DNA of 64,000 nt from Paracoccus chinensis (GCF_900102885.1 NZ_FNGE01000010.1:1-64000); one strand, 5' to 3'; positions 9,033 through 17,852 are shown, counted from the stretch's first letter. Numbers and translations: made by a program. The notes: generated from the letters alone by a model not told the origin.

Positions 9033-10355
9033 TCAGGCCAGCAACAACTCGTCATTCCAGCCGCTGAAACCGAGAAGATGCACGGCACCGGCATTCCGCA
9101 AGTGAAGCACGGTGTCCAAGCTCCCGTCTCCGTCCAGATCGGTCGGAGACACGCGATCGACCTTGACACCACCGGTCAGCACCAGCCGATCTTCCTCCGT
9201 GAAGTCGATGATCGTGTCGACATCCTTTTTCTGCCCGCAACCGAAGACGAATGTGTCGGCTCCCTCGCCGCCGTTCAGTTGATCAGAGCCTCGGCCGCCA
9301 AGGAGGCAATCATCCCCCGGCCCGCCATACAGGTGGTCTTGGTCCTTGCCCCCGAAGAGGCCGTCGTCTCCCGCACTGCCTACAAGGACATCCTTGCCGC
9401 CGCGCCCGAAAAGGGTGTCGCTCCCGTCGCCCCCGAAGACATGATCACCCTTGCGGGATCCTTGGACGAGATCGTTGCCATCAAAGCCGAAGGCCGCGGT
9501 GCGGTCCGGGCCGCTGCAAAGCGAGATCACGTCGTCGCCGGCATCGCCGACGGACAAGGCCCAGCCCTCCTTGAAGAGCGCCCCGTAATCGACATCCGTT
9601 GCGCTCCGGGCGGCTGCCAGGAAGTTGTCGATCGCGTCCTGCGGCGAAAGAGCGGCAGGGCGGTCGCCGATTTCCGTCCAGAACCGGGAATAGGCGTCCG
9701 GGCCGAAATCCTCATGGATGCGGTAGAAGAGTGCGGCTGCAACGTCCGATGCGCCCAGTCCCAGCGGATTGTCCGGCGGCGCCGTGCTCAGGGCTTCCAG
9801 GGCGGTCTTGTCAGGATCGGAAAGGTAGAGCTGCGCCATGTCGTGCAGGATGGCATGGCGACCTGACTCGAAATCCGCGCCCGCCCCTTCGAGCCCCGCC
9901 GCGTTCATGGAGAGGTAACGGTTCACGACCGCAAAGCCGGTCACGAAGGCGTCCATGGCCCCCAGTTCGTCGCCATAGAACCAGAAGTTGCGCCCCAGTT
10001 CATAGAACAGGATCTGGTCGTGCCGGCCTTCCCCCCGCAGCTGGGCGTAGGCGTTCTCGAAGAACGGCCGCAAGATCTCGATGCCCGTAAAACCGAGATA
10101 GCCGCATCCGGCGCCACAGGTACTGTCCACCACCGCAATCGTCGAGCGCCCCTCATGGGTTGTCGGCTCCCACGGAACCGGCTCGCGCCCGGTGATCGAG
10201 CGGTAGAACTCCCAAGCCCGATCCAGTGCCGTCAGCATGTCCGAGACGACCGCCGGATCAAGGCTCATGTCCGGGGGAGTCAGCAAGGCGACATGTTCGC
10301 CCACCCAGGGAGTCAGATCGAGCGTGTCGCCTTGGAACGAGACATAGTTGACCAT
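9033..10355 (-). CDS. RTX calcium-binding protein with degenerate metalloprotease-like domain
   Basis: A 440-residue protein without an N-terminal signal peptide. Residues 290-370 are nine tandem nonapeptides (for example GGDGSDTLF, GGPGDDCLL, GGEGADTFV) that form a calcium beta-roll. A C-terminal segment resembling the serralysin/M10 C-terminal domain (DVDTIIDFTEEDRLVLTGG) follows, as in type I secreted proteins. The N-terminal half contains ILFYELGRNFWFYGDE. In place of an HExxH zinc site it reads Y118-E-L-G-R122, so both metal-binding histidines are absent. It is therefore either a non-peptidase relative or a divergent enzyme. No type I secretion genes are nearby. Export through a TolC-type machine is inferred from family knowledge. 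Confidence 0.75.
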   Translation of the reverse strand: MVNYVSFQGDTLDLTPWVGEHVALLTPPDMSLDPAVVSDMLTALDRAWEFYRSITGREPVPWEPTTHEGRSTIAVVDSTCGAGCGYLGFTGIEILRPFFENAYAQLRGEGRHDQILFYELGRNFWFYGDELGAMDAFVTGFAVVNRYLSMNAAGLEGAGADFESGRHAILHDMAQLYLSDPDKTALEALSTAPPDNPLGLGASDVAAALFYRIHEDFGPDAYSRFWTEIGDRPAALSPQDAIDNFLAAARSATDVDYGALFKEGWALSVGDAGDDVISLCSGPDRTAAFGFDGNDLVQGSRKGDHVFGGDGSDTLFGRGGKDVLVGSAGDDGLFGGKDQDHLYGGPGDDCLLGGRGSDQLNGGEGADTFVFGCGQKKDVDTIIDFTEEDRLVLTGGVKVDRVSPTDLDGDGSLDTVLHLRNAGAVHLLGFSGWNDELLLA

Positions 10356-10484
10356 CGGTCCCCCAGCTCATTGCAGTTGCGCCGAAAAGGCCGCCTCTTG
10401 ATTGTGCCAGAAATTCGGCCAGCACTCCAGTTTCATGGCGTGCCGCCAAGCTCTGGCTGGGTTGAAGGAGAGGTAGTCTGCCTA

Positions 10485-11125
10485 GGGTCAGGACGCATTG
10501 ATTTGCCTGCTGCTGCGTGATTCAGCCTCCGCGAGGAGACTGATCGATGAGCAATCTTTTCTGGCTGACGAGCAGATGGCGCGGCTACGGCCCTTCTTTC
10601 CGAAGAGCCATGGCAAGCCGCGTGTTGATAATCGGCGTGTGGCTCGAGTGGCATAATCTTCGTCAATCGTAACGGTTTATGGTGGCAGGACGCTCCTCGA
10701 GCGTATGGTCCCACGAAGACGCTTTACAACCGTTGGAAGCGGTGGGGTGATATGGGCGGCTTTGCCCGTATCATAAAGGGGTTGGCCGCGGCGGACCCTG
10801 AACCGAAGAAGATCATGATTGATGCCACCTACCTCAAGGCGCACCGGACGGCGGCCAGCCTGCGGTTGAAAAAGGGGGCGCGGCCGACTGATCGGCCGGA
10901 GTTCGAGGGTCAAAAAACGATCGACGAGATTGTTTTCCCGAGAACGGGTGGCATGAACATCAAGCTGCATGCCGTCACCGATGCCCTGGGCGGCCGATCC
11001 GGCCGCCTGAAAGACTGGCGTCACATCGTCACGCGTTACGACAGATGTCTGAAGGGCTTCCTCTCCGCCACCGCGCTTGCCGCAACCATCATGTTCTGGC
11101 TATGAAACTTAACGAGTTTTGACCC
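10485..11125 (+). mobile_element. IS5-family (IS427 group) element with internal deletion
   Basis: The imperfect terminal inverted repeats match: the left end reads GGGTCAGGACGCATTGATTT and the complement of the right end reads GGGTCAAAACTCGTTAAGTTT. Both are flanked by TA, the target duplication expected for the IS427 group. The element is about 640 bp, whereas full-length copies are about 850 bp, and the missing part is the centre of the transposase. It is therefore non-autonomous but might be mobilised by an intact relative. Confidence 0.7.
10547..11105 (+). pseudogene. IS5-family transposase, frameshifted and internally deleted
   Basis: The ATG at 10547 would encode MSNLFWLT, but the DDE-family sequence is recovered only by changing frames. 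One frame gives LADEQMARLRPFFPKSHGKP; after a shift near 10650 it continues as GIIFVNRNGLWWQDAP and LYNRWKRWGDMGGFARI. The DDE-proximal segment KKIMIDATYLKAHRTAASL is present. About 70 residues are then missing, because AVTDALGG is joined directly to the C-terminal GRLKDWRHIVTRYDRCLKGF. Loss of the second and third catalytic acidic regions means it cannot be active. Confidence 0.8.
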
Positions 11126-11690
11126 TAAGCGCTATCCTCATCAACCTTATCAACCCCATCAATTGCCCGCATCGGATCGCCTCGAACAAAGGCTACATTG
11201 GCCCTTATCGGATGTTCGTCTAGGGAACCTTGCTGCAGCGCGGCTATCAAAGCCTTCTTTTATGTCTGTTGCAGCATCCCAAGCAGACAGCGTCTGCCTT
11301 GCGGGACGGATCTGCCGTTCGTTGCGGGTGCATTGTTTTGGCCATATGCTGATCGCTGCGGCCCGGATTACGGGCAAAGCGGACTGACGGCAGTGCGGCA
11401 TAGGCTGCAATAGCGCACCAAAACGGTTGTTCAAACTTGGTCGCAGGAACTCTGCAGAACACCTCGACAGCTACTAGAGGATCACCCGGCGCCCATCCGG
11501 GCCGCCACCTTCCGCACCATTGCTAGAAAAGCCGCGAAGTCTGCAAACGAATGCGCCGTTATGGATGATACAGGTTGAAGCCGGGGCGAAGCGAGGTCCA
11601 GCCCTCCAGCAGGCGGATCAGGGGTAACAACGCATGTGCTCACTCTGCTTGAATATCATCAGCATATTGCTGCCAAGTTCCAAAATCGTG
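11126..11690. other. Intergenic stretch without a recognised gene
   Basis: About 565 bases lie between the IS5 remnant and the glycosyltransferase gene. Several short frames exist on both strands (11159-11434 minus and 11163-11387 plus among them), but none has a convincing ribosome binding site or a recognisable protein family. A plus-frame peptide ending EYHQHIAAKFQNRVRGATAL near 11700 may be the tail of a lost gene. The stretch is best read as insertion-scarred DNA. Confidence 0.4.
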
Positions 11691-12488
11691 TCAGGGGCGC
11701 AACGGCTCTTGCCGAGTGATCCCAACACGACCGGGTGCTGAGGATGCACGCTCTGGCTCAACATCGGCCGCCCAATGGCGTGGCGGGCCTGCGCGGCGGA
11801 TCAGCCAGGCTGCGCCGAGGAGGTCCGGCACCCCTACCAGCCCGCGCGAAAGCACCCCGTATTTTGACGTGCCGCCCTGCCTTTCGCGATGGGTGACGGG
11901 GACGGTTTCCACGCGCCAGCCCTCGCGCAGCATCATCGCCGGCATGAAGCGGTGGATGTGGTCGAACCAGGGCAATTCCAGGTAGGCCTCGCGCCGGAAC
12001 GCCTTGAGTCCGCATCCCGAGTCCCGCACCCCGTCGCGCAGCAGCGCCCGCCGGATCGCATTGGCTGCACGCGAGGCCAGGCGCTTCAGCGCCGTGTCCT
12101 TGCGCCCGATCCGCTCGCCCTGCACCAGCCCCAGGGCGGCGCTGCCAGCCCTCGCAAAGGGCGCCAGAAGCGCCGGGATCTGGTCAGGCGGGTTCTGCCC
12201 GTCGCCATCCAGCGTCACGATCAGCGCGCCCCGCGCCGCGCGCACGCCCCGCCGGATCGAGGCCGATTGCCCGCAGGGCCGGTCGTTGCGCAGCGCCAGC
12301 AGCCAGGGATGACGCGCCTGCAGCGCCGCCAGCGCATGGGGCGTGCCGTCGGTCGAGCCGTCGTCGACGACGATCGCCTCGAAGGCATGGCCGGTCAAGG
12401 CCTGGGCGATCTCCTCGACCAGGGGGCCAAGGGCGACGATCTCGTCGCGGGCGGGGATGACGACGCTGATGTCGGGATGCGCGGTCAT
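11691..12488 (-). CDS. Family 2 glycosyltransferase (polyprenyl-phosphate sugar synthase type)
   Basis: A 265-residue GT2 enzyme of the DPM1/ArnC-like group. The nucleotide-sugar fold starts ISVVIPARDEIVALGPLVEE, with the acidic metal/nucleotide motifs VVDDGSTDGTP (residues about 40-50) and TLDGDGQNPPDQ (about 92-103), and later CGLKAFRREAYLELPWFDHI. Such enzymes move a sugar from a nucleotide donor to undecaprenyl or dolichyl phosphate at the inner face of the membrane. No C-terminal membrane pair is evident. It overlaps the stop of the upstream GT39 gene by four bases and is last in a three-gene operon that would make and use a lipid-linked sugar. Confidence 0.8.
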   Translation of the reverse strand: MTAHPDISVVIPARDEIVALGPLVEEIAQALTGHAFEAIVVDDGSTDGTPHALAALQARHPWLLALRNDRPCGQSASIRRGVRAARGALIVTLDGDGQNPPDQIPALLAPFARAGSAALGLVQGERIGRKDTALKRLASRAANAIRRALLRDGVRDSGCGLKAFRREAYLELPWFDHIHRFMPAMMLREGWRVETVPVTHRERQGGTSKYGVLSRGLVGVPDLLGAAWLIRRAGPPRHWAADVEPERASSAPGRVGITRQEPLRP

Positions 12489-14104
12489 GGCGAACTCTCC
12501 GGTCGGGGGGCGTCGGCCGCGTGCCAGACGGCATAGGGGGCGTTGCGGAATGGGATGTTCTCATGCGGCGGCCAGTCGGGATGGTCGCGGTCCAGCCGCG
12601 CGACAATCACGCCTGCCGGGTGCTCTGCCTGCCAAGCGGCGAGGTCCCCGGCCGTGGCGGGCGTCTCCACAGGGGCGGTCAGGCGACCGGCAAAGTTGAA
12701 CTCGGCATGGTAGCTCTGGCCGTAGAACGCGATGCCCACGGTCTGGAACGGCGCGATCACGCCCGCGATGCGATGAGTGTCGTAAAGCGGGCGGGTCGCG
12801 GTGAAGCCGACCAGCAGGTTCAGCGACAGGACCGTCCCCAGCGTCAGGACCGCGCCGCCCGCCAGCCCTCGGAACCGCAGGGCGGCAAGGCAGGCGACCA
12901 GCACCAGCAGACAGGCGGCCACTGTTACCGCGCGAGGGTGGAGCAGCGCGTCGGCCCGGCCCAAGGGCACCAGCCCGGCTGCCACGGCGATCCCGGCGAG
13001 CGCCCCTGCAGCGACGACCAGCGCAGGCAGCCGCAGCGGGAAGCACCCGGGCGACAGCCGCGCGACGACCAGCGCGGCGGCGGGCAGTTCGGGAAGCAGG
13101 TAATGCGCCTGCTTGCCGCTGATGAGGCTGAACAGCAGCAGCGCCGTTCCGCCCCAGACCAGGCAGAGCCGCAGTTCCGGCTCGCTCCAGTCTGCCTGTG
13201 CGCCTGCGCGCCACACGGCCGGGACCGCGATCCAAGGAAACAGCAGCGCTGGCAGCAGTGCGGCGAGGAACCACCAGGGCTGGGCATGGGCGAAGGCGTC
13301 GGTCACCCGGCCCGCGCTCTGCGTCCACAGGATTGCCTCGCGGTAATCCGCTCCGCCCGTGACGGCGGCGGGCACCACCCACAGGGCGACCAGCGCCAGC
13401 CCGGTGCCGATGGCGATGCCTGCGCCCCGCGCCATGGCACGCCAGGTGATCCGTCCCCCGGACCACAGCGGCGACAATGCCAGGGCCGGTCCCAGGTGGA
13501 TCAGGATCACCGGCCCCTTGATCAGCCCGCCCAGAGCCAGCGCGAGGCCCAGCAGCGCCCAGTCTCGGGGCCGCCCCGTAAGGACCGCGCGCCACAAGGC
13601 CAGCATCCCGCCGACCGTCGCCGCCGACAGCGCCGCGTCGAACATCGTCATCCCGCCGAAAAGCGAGAAGGCCATCGTTCCCGCCAGCGCGAGGGTCGCG
13701 GCCGAGCCGATCCCAGGCCGCTCGGGCCACAGCCGGCGCGCGAGCCGGCCGGTCAGCAGCAGGCACAGAGCCGCGAAGCCCGGACCGACGAGGCGCGCGG
13801 CGATCTCGGACACCCCGATCAGCGACCAGGCCAGGTTCATCGTCCAGAACAGCAGGGGCGGCTTGTGGGCGTAAAGCTCGAAGTTCTTCGTCGGCACCAG
13901 CCAGTCGCCGCGCACCCACATCTCCCATGCGACGGCCAGATAGCGCGTCTCGTCGACGGGCAAGGCAGGGCGCAACAGAACTCCTGCAAGGGCGACGGCG
14001 GCGAAACCCAGCAGGCCGAGGGCGCCCGCATAAGCCAGACGGCTGCGCCGCGCCACGCGGGGCCGGGAAAGAGGCGCCGTGCGCCGATCCGATGCATCGG
14101 TCAC
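12485..14104 (-). CDS. GT39/ArnT-like membrane glycosyltransferase
   Basis: A 539-residue polytopic protein with about eleven to thirteen hydrophobic segments. The first periplasmic loop carries LPVDETRYLAVAWEMWVRGD, whose acidic residues match the catalytic DE motif of GT39/GT83 transferases such as ArnT, followed by FELYAHKPPLLFWTMNLAWS. These enzymes transfer a sugar from a polyprenyl-phosphate carrier to lipid A or another envelope acceptor. The GTG start at 14104 overlaps the upstream stop as GTGA, indicating translational coupling; an earlier start would overlap that gene entirely. With the GT2 enzyme it forms a donor-plus-transferase pair. Confidence 0.8.
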   Translation of the reverse strand: MTDASDRRTAPLSRPRVARRSRLAYAGALGLLGFAAVALAGVLLRPALPVDETRYLAVAWEMWVRGDWLVPTKNFELYAHKPPLLFWTMNLAWSLIGVSEIAARLVGPGFAALCLLLTGRLARRLWPERPGIGSAATLALAGTMAFSLFGGMTMFDAALSAATVGGMLALWRAVLTGRPRDWALLGLALALGGLIKGPVILIHLGPALALSPLWSGGRITWRAMARGAGIAIGTGLALVALWVVPAAVTGGADYREAILWTQSAGRVTDAFAHAQPWWFLAALLPALLFPWIAVPAVWRAGAQADWSEPELRLCLVWGGTALLLFSLISGKQAHYLLPELPAAALVVARLSPGCFPLRLPALVVAAGALAGIAVAAGLVPLGRADALLHPRAVTVAACLLVLVACLAALRFRGLAGGAVLTLGTVLSLNLLVGFTATRPLYDTHRIAGVIAPFQTVGIAFYGQSYHAEFNFAGRLTAPVETPATAGDLAAWQAEHPAGVIVARLDRDHPDWPPHENIPFRNAPYAVWHAADAPRPESSP

Positions 14105-14388
14105 GCCGACACCCCGCGGTTCCGGGCATGGATCAGGACGAGGTTGCGGGCATAGACCACCAGCCCCATTGCCTGCCCCAGGATGAAGACCGGGTCCCGT
14201 CGCCACAGGGCATAGCTGAGCAGCGTCACCCCTCCGGCAAGGCTGAACCACCAGAAAGCCACCGGAATCACGCTTTCGCGCCGGCGCTCCGAGGCGATCC
14301 ACTGCACGAGGAAGCGCGAGGTGAAGAGAAGCTGGCCCGTGAGCCCGATCCCGATCCAGAGGGACGTCTCTGTCATGTCCGTCTCCAT
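14101..14388 (-). CDS. Stand-alone lipid A biosynthesis N-terminal domain membrane protein
   Basis: A 95-residue protein with about three membrane segments. It carries the LAB_N-type signature FTSRFLVQWIASERRRESVI followed by PVAFWWFSLAGGVTLLSYAL. This domain occurs fused to LpxB in some species and as small separate proteins next to ArnC/ArnT-like genes, where a flippase-like or accessory role has been proposed. An internal ATG at 14376 (MTETSLWIG) is a possible alternative start. It leads the three-gene minus-strand operon and is divergent, across about 85 bp, from a two-component system that plausibly controls it. Confidence 0.75.
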   Translation of the reverse strand: METDMTETSLWIGIGLTGQLLFTSRFLVQWIASERRRESVIPVAFWWFSLAGGVTLLSYALWRRDPVFILGQAMGLVVYARNLVLIHARNRGVSA

Positions 14389-14474
14389 CGCTCGAATTGT
14401 CTGCGGCTGACCATGGGCGACGAACCTTACGGATCGCTGACGGGCGGCGTAGAAGACCCGAAAGGGGGGACCGG

Positions 14475-15134
14475 ATGCGGATCCTGGTGGTCGAGGACGA
14501 GGCGGACTTGGCGCAGGCGGTGGTGGACCACCTGCGCGCGGCCGGCCATGCGGTCGATCACGCCTCCACGCTGGACGAGGCGCAGGCAGCCGTCCGCGCC
14601 ATGCCCTATGCGCTGATCCTGCTGGACCTGCGCCTGCCCGATGGCGAAGGGCTGGCCTTGCTGCGCGGGTTGCGCGACCGCCGCGATGCGACCCCGGTGC
14701 TGATCGTGACCGCCCGCGACCGGATCACCGAACGTATCGCGGGGCTGGAAGCCGGGGCCGACGACTACCTGGTCAAGCCCTATGACCTGAACGAGATGCT
14801 GGCCCGGATCAACGCGATCCTGCGCCGCGCCGACGGCACCCGCGCGCCCGAGCGGCGCTTCGGTGGGCTCTGCATCTCGCCCTCGGCCCGGACAGTGACG
14901 CGGGACGGGGCGCCCGTGACGCTGACGCCGCGCGAATGGGCGATCCTCGACCGCCTGAGCCACCGCCCCGGCCAGGTCGTCGGCAAGGCCGAGCTGGAGG
15001 ACGCCGTCTACGGCTTCGGCAAGGAGGTCGAAAGCAACGCCATCGAGGCCCATGTCAGCCGCCTGCGCGCCAAGCTGGGCCGCAGGGCGGTCGAGACCGT
15101 GCGCGGCTTCGGCTATCGCATGGGGCAGGGATGA
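14475..15134 (+). CDS. OmpR/PhoB-family response regulator (QseB/PmrA-like)
   Basis: A 219-residue response regulator. The receiver domain spans about residues 1-115 with acidic pocket Glu7-Asp8, phospho-acceptor Asp51 (LILLDLRLPDGEG) and conserved Lys in YLVKPYDLNE. The C-terminal winged helix (TLTPREWAILDRLSHRPGQV through HVSRLRAKLGRRAVETVRGF) spans about 125-217. The ATG at 14475 follows an AAAGGGGGGA run and fits the family N terminus MRILVVEDE; a longer in-frame start at 14397 adds unrelated residues. Its stop overlaps the kinase start (ATGA). Divergence from the glycosyltransferase operon parallels PmrAB or QseBC control of envelope modification. Confidence 0.88.
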   Translation: MRILVVEDEADLAQAVVDHLRAAGHAVDHASTLDEAQAAVRAMPYALILLDLRLPDGEGLALLRGLRDRRDATPVLIVTARDRITERIAGLEAGADDYLVKPYDLNEMLARINAILRRADGTRAPERRFGGLCISPSARTVTRDGAPVTLTPREWAILDRLSHRPGQVVGKAELEDAVYGFGKEVESNAIEAHVSRLRAKLGRRAVETVRGFGYRMGQG

Positions 15135-16489
15135 ACCGGCCCGGCAGCCTGTCCCGGCGGCTGGCGCTGATGACCAGCGCGGGCTTCGTGGTGATCTGGC
15201 TGCTGGCGGGGCTCGCGACGGCGCTGGTCCTGCGCCACGAGCAGGAGGAGCTGCTGGACCTGCAGCTGCGGGAAACGGCGCGGCTGTTCCTGCCGGTGCT
15301 GGCCGAACGCTGGGTCGCCGATGGTGCCGCCGCCGCCCTGCCCCCGGCCAGCCGCAACCCCGACGAGGCGCTGGTCTACCTGCTGGTCGATCCCGCCGGC
15401 CGGATTCTGCTGCAATCCCCCAGCGCGGCCGGCGCGGCGCTGCCCGAGGGCCCGCCCCGGCCCGGCCATGTCCGGACCGAAACCCATGCCTTCTATGTGA
15501 CCGAGCCGAATGCGGCTGGTCTGGCCGCGATCTATGGCGACCCGCTGCACGAACGCCGCAACGCCTATCGCGCAAGCCTGCTGGCCTTTCTTCTGCCGAT
15601 GCTGGCGCTGCTGCCGCTGGCCTATGTCCTTGTCGGCCGGATCGCGCGGGCGGCGCTGCGGCCCGTGGACCGGCTGCGCGGAGAGATCGAGGCGCGGGGC
15701 GACGGGCGGCTGGACCCCATCGACGCCGCCGGCCAGCCGCAGGAGTTGCGCGCGATCACCGCCACCACGAACGGCCTGATGATGCGCCTGGGCCAGGCCC
15801 TGGACGGCGAGCGCGCCTTCGCCACCAACGCCGCGCACGAACTGCGCACCCCCGTCGCCGTGGCACTGGCCCAGACCCAGCGGCTGCGGGCCGAGGCGAC
15901 CGACCCCGCGCTCGACCGCATCGACCGTCTCGAGGCCGCGCTGAGCCGGATGAGCCACCTCGTCGCCCGCCTGCTGCAGTTGGCCCGCGTCGATGCGGGC
16001 CTTGGCGCGGCGCCGCGGCCGCATGACCTGCGCGCGCTGCTGGACCATGTCCTTGACGACAGCCGCCGCAACGCGGACCGGGCTGACCGGCTGCGGCTGT
16101 TGCTGCCGGATGGCCCGGTCCTGTCCCCCATCGACCCGGACGCCTTCGCGATCCTGGCGGGCAATCTCGTCGACAATGCCTTCCAGCACTCGCCCGAGGG
16201 ATCGCCCGTGACCGTCGCGCTGTCGGCCGACGGCGTCCTGCGCGTCGGCAATGACGGGGACCGGCTCGACGAACGCACCCTGCTGGGCCTGACGCGCCGC
16301 TTCCAGAAGGCAGGCGGCGCGGCCCAGGGCTTCGGCTTGGGACTGCATATCGCCGACACCATTGCCAGGCAGTCGGGTGGATCGCTGACGCTGCATTCTC
16401 CCGCGGCAGGGCGCGAGTGCGGGTTCGAAGCGCGGTTCAACGCGCCGCAACCGCTTGTGTCGGGAACCGGGCAGATGGGGAGGAGTTAG
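15131..16489 (+). CDS. HisKA-type sensor histidine kinase partner
   Basis: A 452-residue membrane kinase. Two transmembrane segments (about residues 15-37 and 155-177) flank a periplasmic sensor region of roughly 115 residues. A HAMP-like linker (LRPVDRLRGEIEARGDG) leads to the H-box ATNAAHELRTPVAVALAQ with phospho-acceptor His236. The ATP-binding domain shows the N-box ILAGNLVDNAFQHSPEGSP and the G-box GFGLGLHIADTIARQSGG. The sensor region resembles the QseC/PmrB type, but the signal is not deducible. It is translationally coupled to the response regulator. Confidence 0.87.
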   Translation: MNRPGSLSRRLALMTSAGFVVIWLLAGLATALVLRHEQEELLDLQLRETARLFLPVLAERWVADGAAAALPPASRNPDEALVYLLVDPAGRILLQSPSAAGAALPEGPPRPGHVRTETHAFYVTEPNAAGLAAIYGDPLHERRNAYRASLLAFLLPMLALLPLAYVLVGRIARAALRPVDRLRGEIEARGDGRLDPIDAAGQPQELRAITATTNGLMMRLGQALDGERAFATNAAHELRTPVAVALAQTQRLRAEATDPALDRIDRLEAALSRMSHLVARLLQLARVDAGLGAAPRPHDLRALLDHVLDDSRRNADRADRLRLLLPDGPVLSPIDPDAFAILAGNLVDNAFQHSPEGSPVTVALSADGVLRVGNDGDRLDERTLLGLTRRFQKAGGAAQGFGLGLHIADTIARQSGGSLTLHSPAAGRECGFEARFNAPQPLVSGTGQMGRS

Positions 16490-16706
16490 CACCCCAACCT
16501 TCAGTATCGGCTTCGGAGAAGCTGTAACCTGGCATCCGTGCCGGCCCTGAACATTCGACAAGGACGGCATGCTCATGTTGCACCTGCATTCGCAGCTGTG
16601 CCGACTGGACTGTGGCCTTCCCCGATGAGGTGGTCCGTTTCCGATCTTGGTGCATGAGGGGCCTTGGCGCTATGCTCGGGGTGGCCGGCAACGCGGCTCC
16701 GGGCGG

Positions 16707-16900
16707 CTAAGCCGGCCACTGCGGGGCTGGCGGTCGATAGCCCAGGGATGGATGCGGGCGTCTGGTGTTGTAGTGCTGGCGCCAGCACTCGATGACGATC
16801 CTTGCCTCGGCGAGGCTGCAGAAGATCTCGCCGTCGAGCAGTTCGCCGCAAAGTTTCGCGTTGACGCTCTCGCAATATCCGTAGACCCGCGAATGCCTTC
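16707..16900 (-). pseudogene. IS3-family transposase OrfB, C-terminal fragment
   Basis: About 64 residues survive from the end of an IS3-type OrfB integrase. They include the region around the third catalytic acidic residue, VNAKLCGELLDGEIFCSLAE, and the terminal signature HYNTRRPHPSLGYRPPAP. The upstream part is missing and the fragment abuts the stop codon of the universal stress gene. The IS end probably lies near 16620, where a short AT-poor tail follows. A deletion must have removed the rest of the element. Confidence 0.75.
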
Positions 16901-17746
16901 TCAATGCGACAGCAGAACCGGGACCCGCAACCGAATCATGATCCCCCGTGTCGCTCCGCCAAGAACGAAATCGCGGACGCGGGAATGACCGAACCCTCCC
17001 ATTGCCAGAAGCTGCGCCCCAGCTGAAAGAGCCGTGTCCTGCAATGCCTCGGCGATGGTCCTCTTGCCGAGGGCGGTTTCCACGGCTTTTGCATTGAACC
17101 CCCGCCTTGCCAGCGAGGACGCCAGATCATCTGCAAGATCCGGCCCTCTCAGAGGCTTCTCGTCTCGCACCGTGAGAACCGAGATCAGCCCGCCTTCTGC
17201 CAGAAGCGGCAGGGCGTCGCCGAGTGCGCGCGCGGCGACCCGGCTCCCGTCCCAGGCGATCGCGATATGCTCAAGGCTGGAAAACCTGGTCGAAGGCGGC
17301 ACCAGGATCGCAGGGCGACCTGATCCGAAGACGACAGCCTCCGCGACTTCCTGTGCCAAGGCGGTCTTGTCAGACCAGGGAAGCAGGCAGAGGTCGAAAT
17401 ACCGCGCCTCCGTGGCAGCGTCACTTGGCACACCACCCCATTCAACCTTCCGGGTCGTGAAGTGTATTCTGGACTCAGGCTGCGATGCCGCAGCCTCGTG
17501 GACAAACCTTTCCAGGCGGCGGCACTCCGCCCGGCTCTTCTCCTCGGCCGAGTGGACAAGGCCCGGTATGTCAATCAGCAGATCACCCAGCCCGGAGGAC
17601 ACTCGTGGCAGGTCAACGGCAAAGGCGGTGACGCTGAGTGTGCATCCAAGAGACCCGGCGAAGGCGACAGCAGCCCGGATGGCATCGTCTGCGATCGCTT
17701 CGGGATAGGTGATCAAGGGCATGTAGGCGACGCGGTCGTGAGTCAT
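16901..17746 (-). CDS. Tandem-domain universal stress protein (UspA family)
   Basis: A 281-residue protein made of two Usp-like halves. The second half carries HIAIAWDGSRVAARALGDAL (about residues 150-170) and the nucleotide-loop motif MGGFGHSRVRDFVLGGATRG near the C terminus, a G-x2-G-x9-G(S/T)-like arrangement typical of ATP-binding Usp domains. The ATG at 17746 was chosen over an upstream frame extension because of the GGAGGT ribosome binding site at the right distance. A perfect FNR-type box lies about 100 bases upstream, so oxygen-limited induction is likely. Two-domain Usp proteins of this kind are often part of anaerobic or low-oxygen regulons in proteobacteria. Confidence 0.85.
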   Translation of the reverse strand: MTHDRVAYMPLITYPEAIADDAIRAAVAFAGSLGCTLSVTAFAVDLPRVSSGLGDLLIDIPGLVHSAEEKSRAECRRLERFVHEAAASQPESRIHFTTRKVEWGGVPSDAATEARYFDLCLLPWSDKTALAQEVAEAVVFGSGRPAILVPPSTRFSSLEHIAIAWDGSRVAARALGDALPLLAEGGLISVLTVRDEKPLRGPDLADDLASSLARRGFNAKAVETALGKRTIAEALQDTALSAGAQLLAMGGFGHSRVRDFVLGGATRGIMIRLRVPVLLSH

Positions 17747-17838
17747 GTCGGCACCTCCGAACGGTTGTGGCATTTGCGGAGCGCAGAAGGGGCAGGCCCA
17801 GACATACAGCAATATGACATGAAATGGCGGGACCGAGG

Positions 17839-17852
17839 TTGATGCAGATCAA
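17839..17852. promoter_or_regulatory. FNR/FnrL-type binding site (TTGAT-N4-ATCAA)
   Basis: The sequence TTGATGCAGATCAA is an exact match to the FNR-family palindrome. It lies in the spacer between the divergent universal stress gene (ATG about 87 bases away on the minus strand) and the alcohol dehydrogenase pseudogene (ATG about 190 bases away on the plus strand). In Rhodobacterales, FnrL-type regulators bind such sites under low oxygen. Its placement suits activation of the stress gene. Confidence 0.75.
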
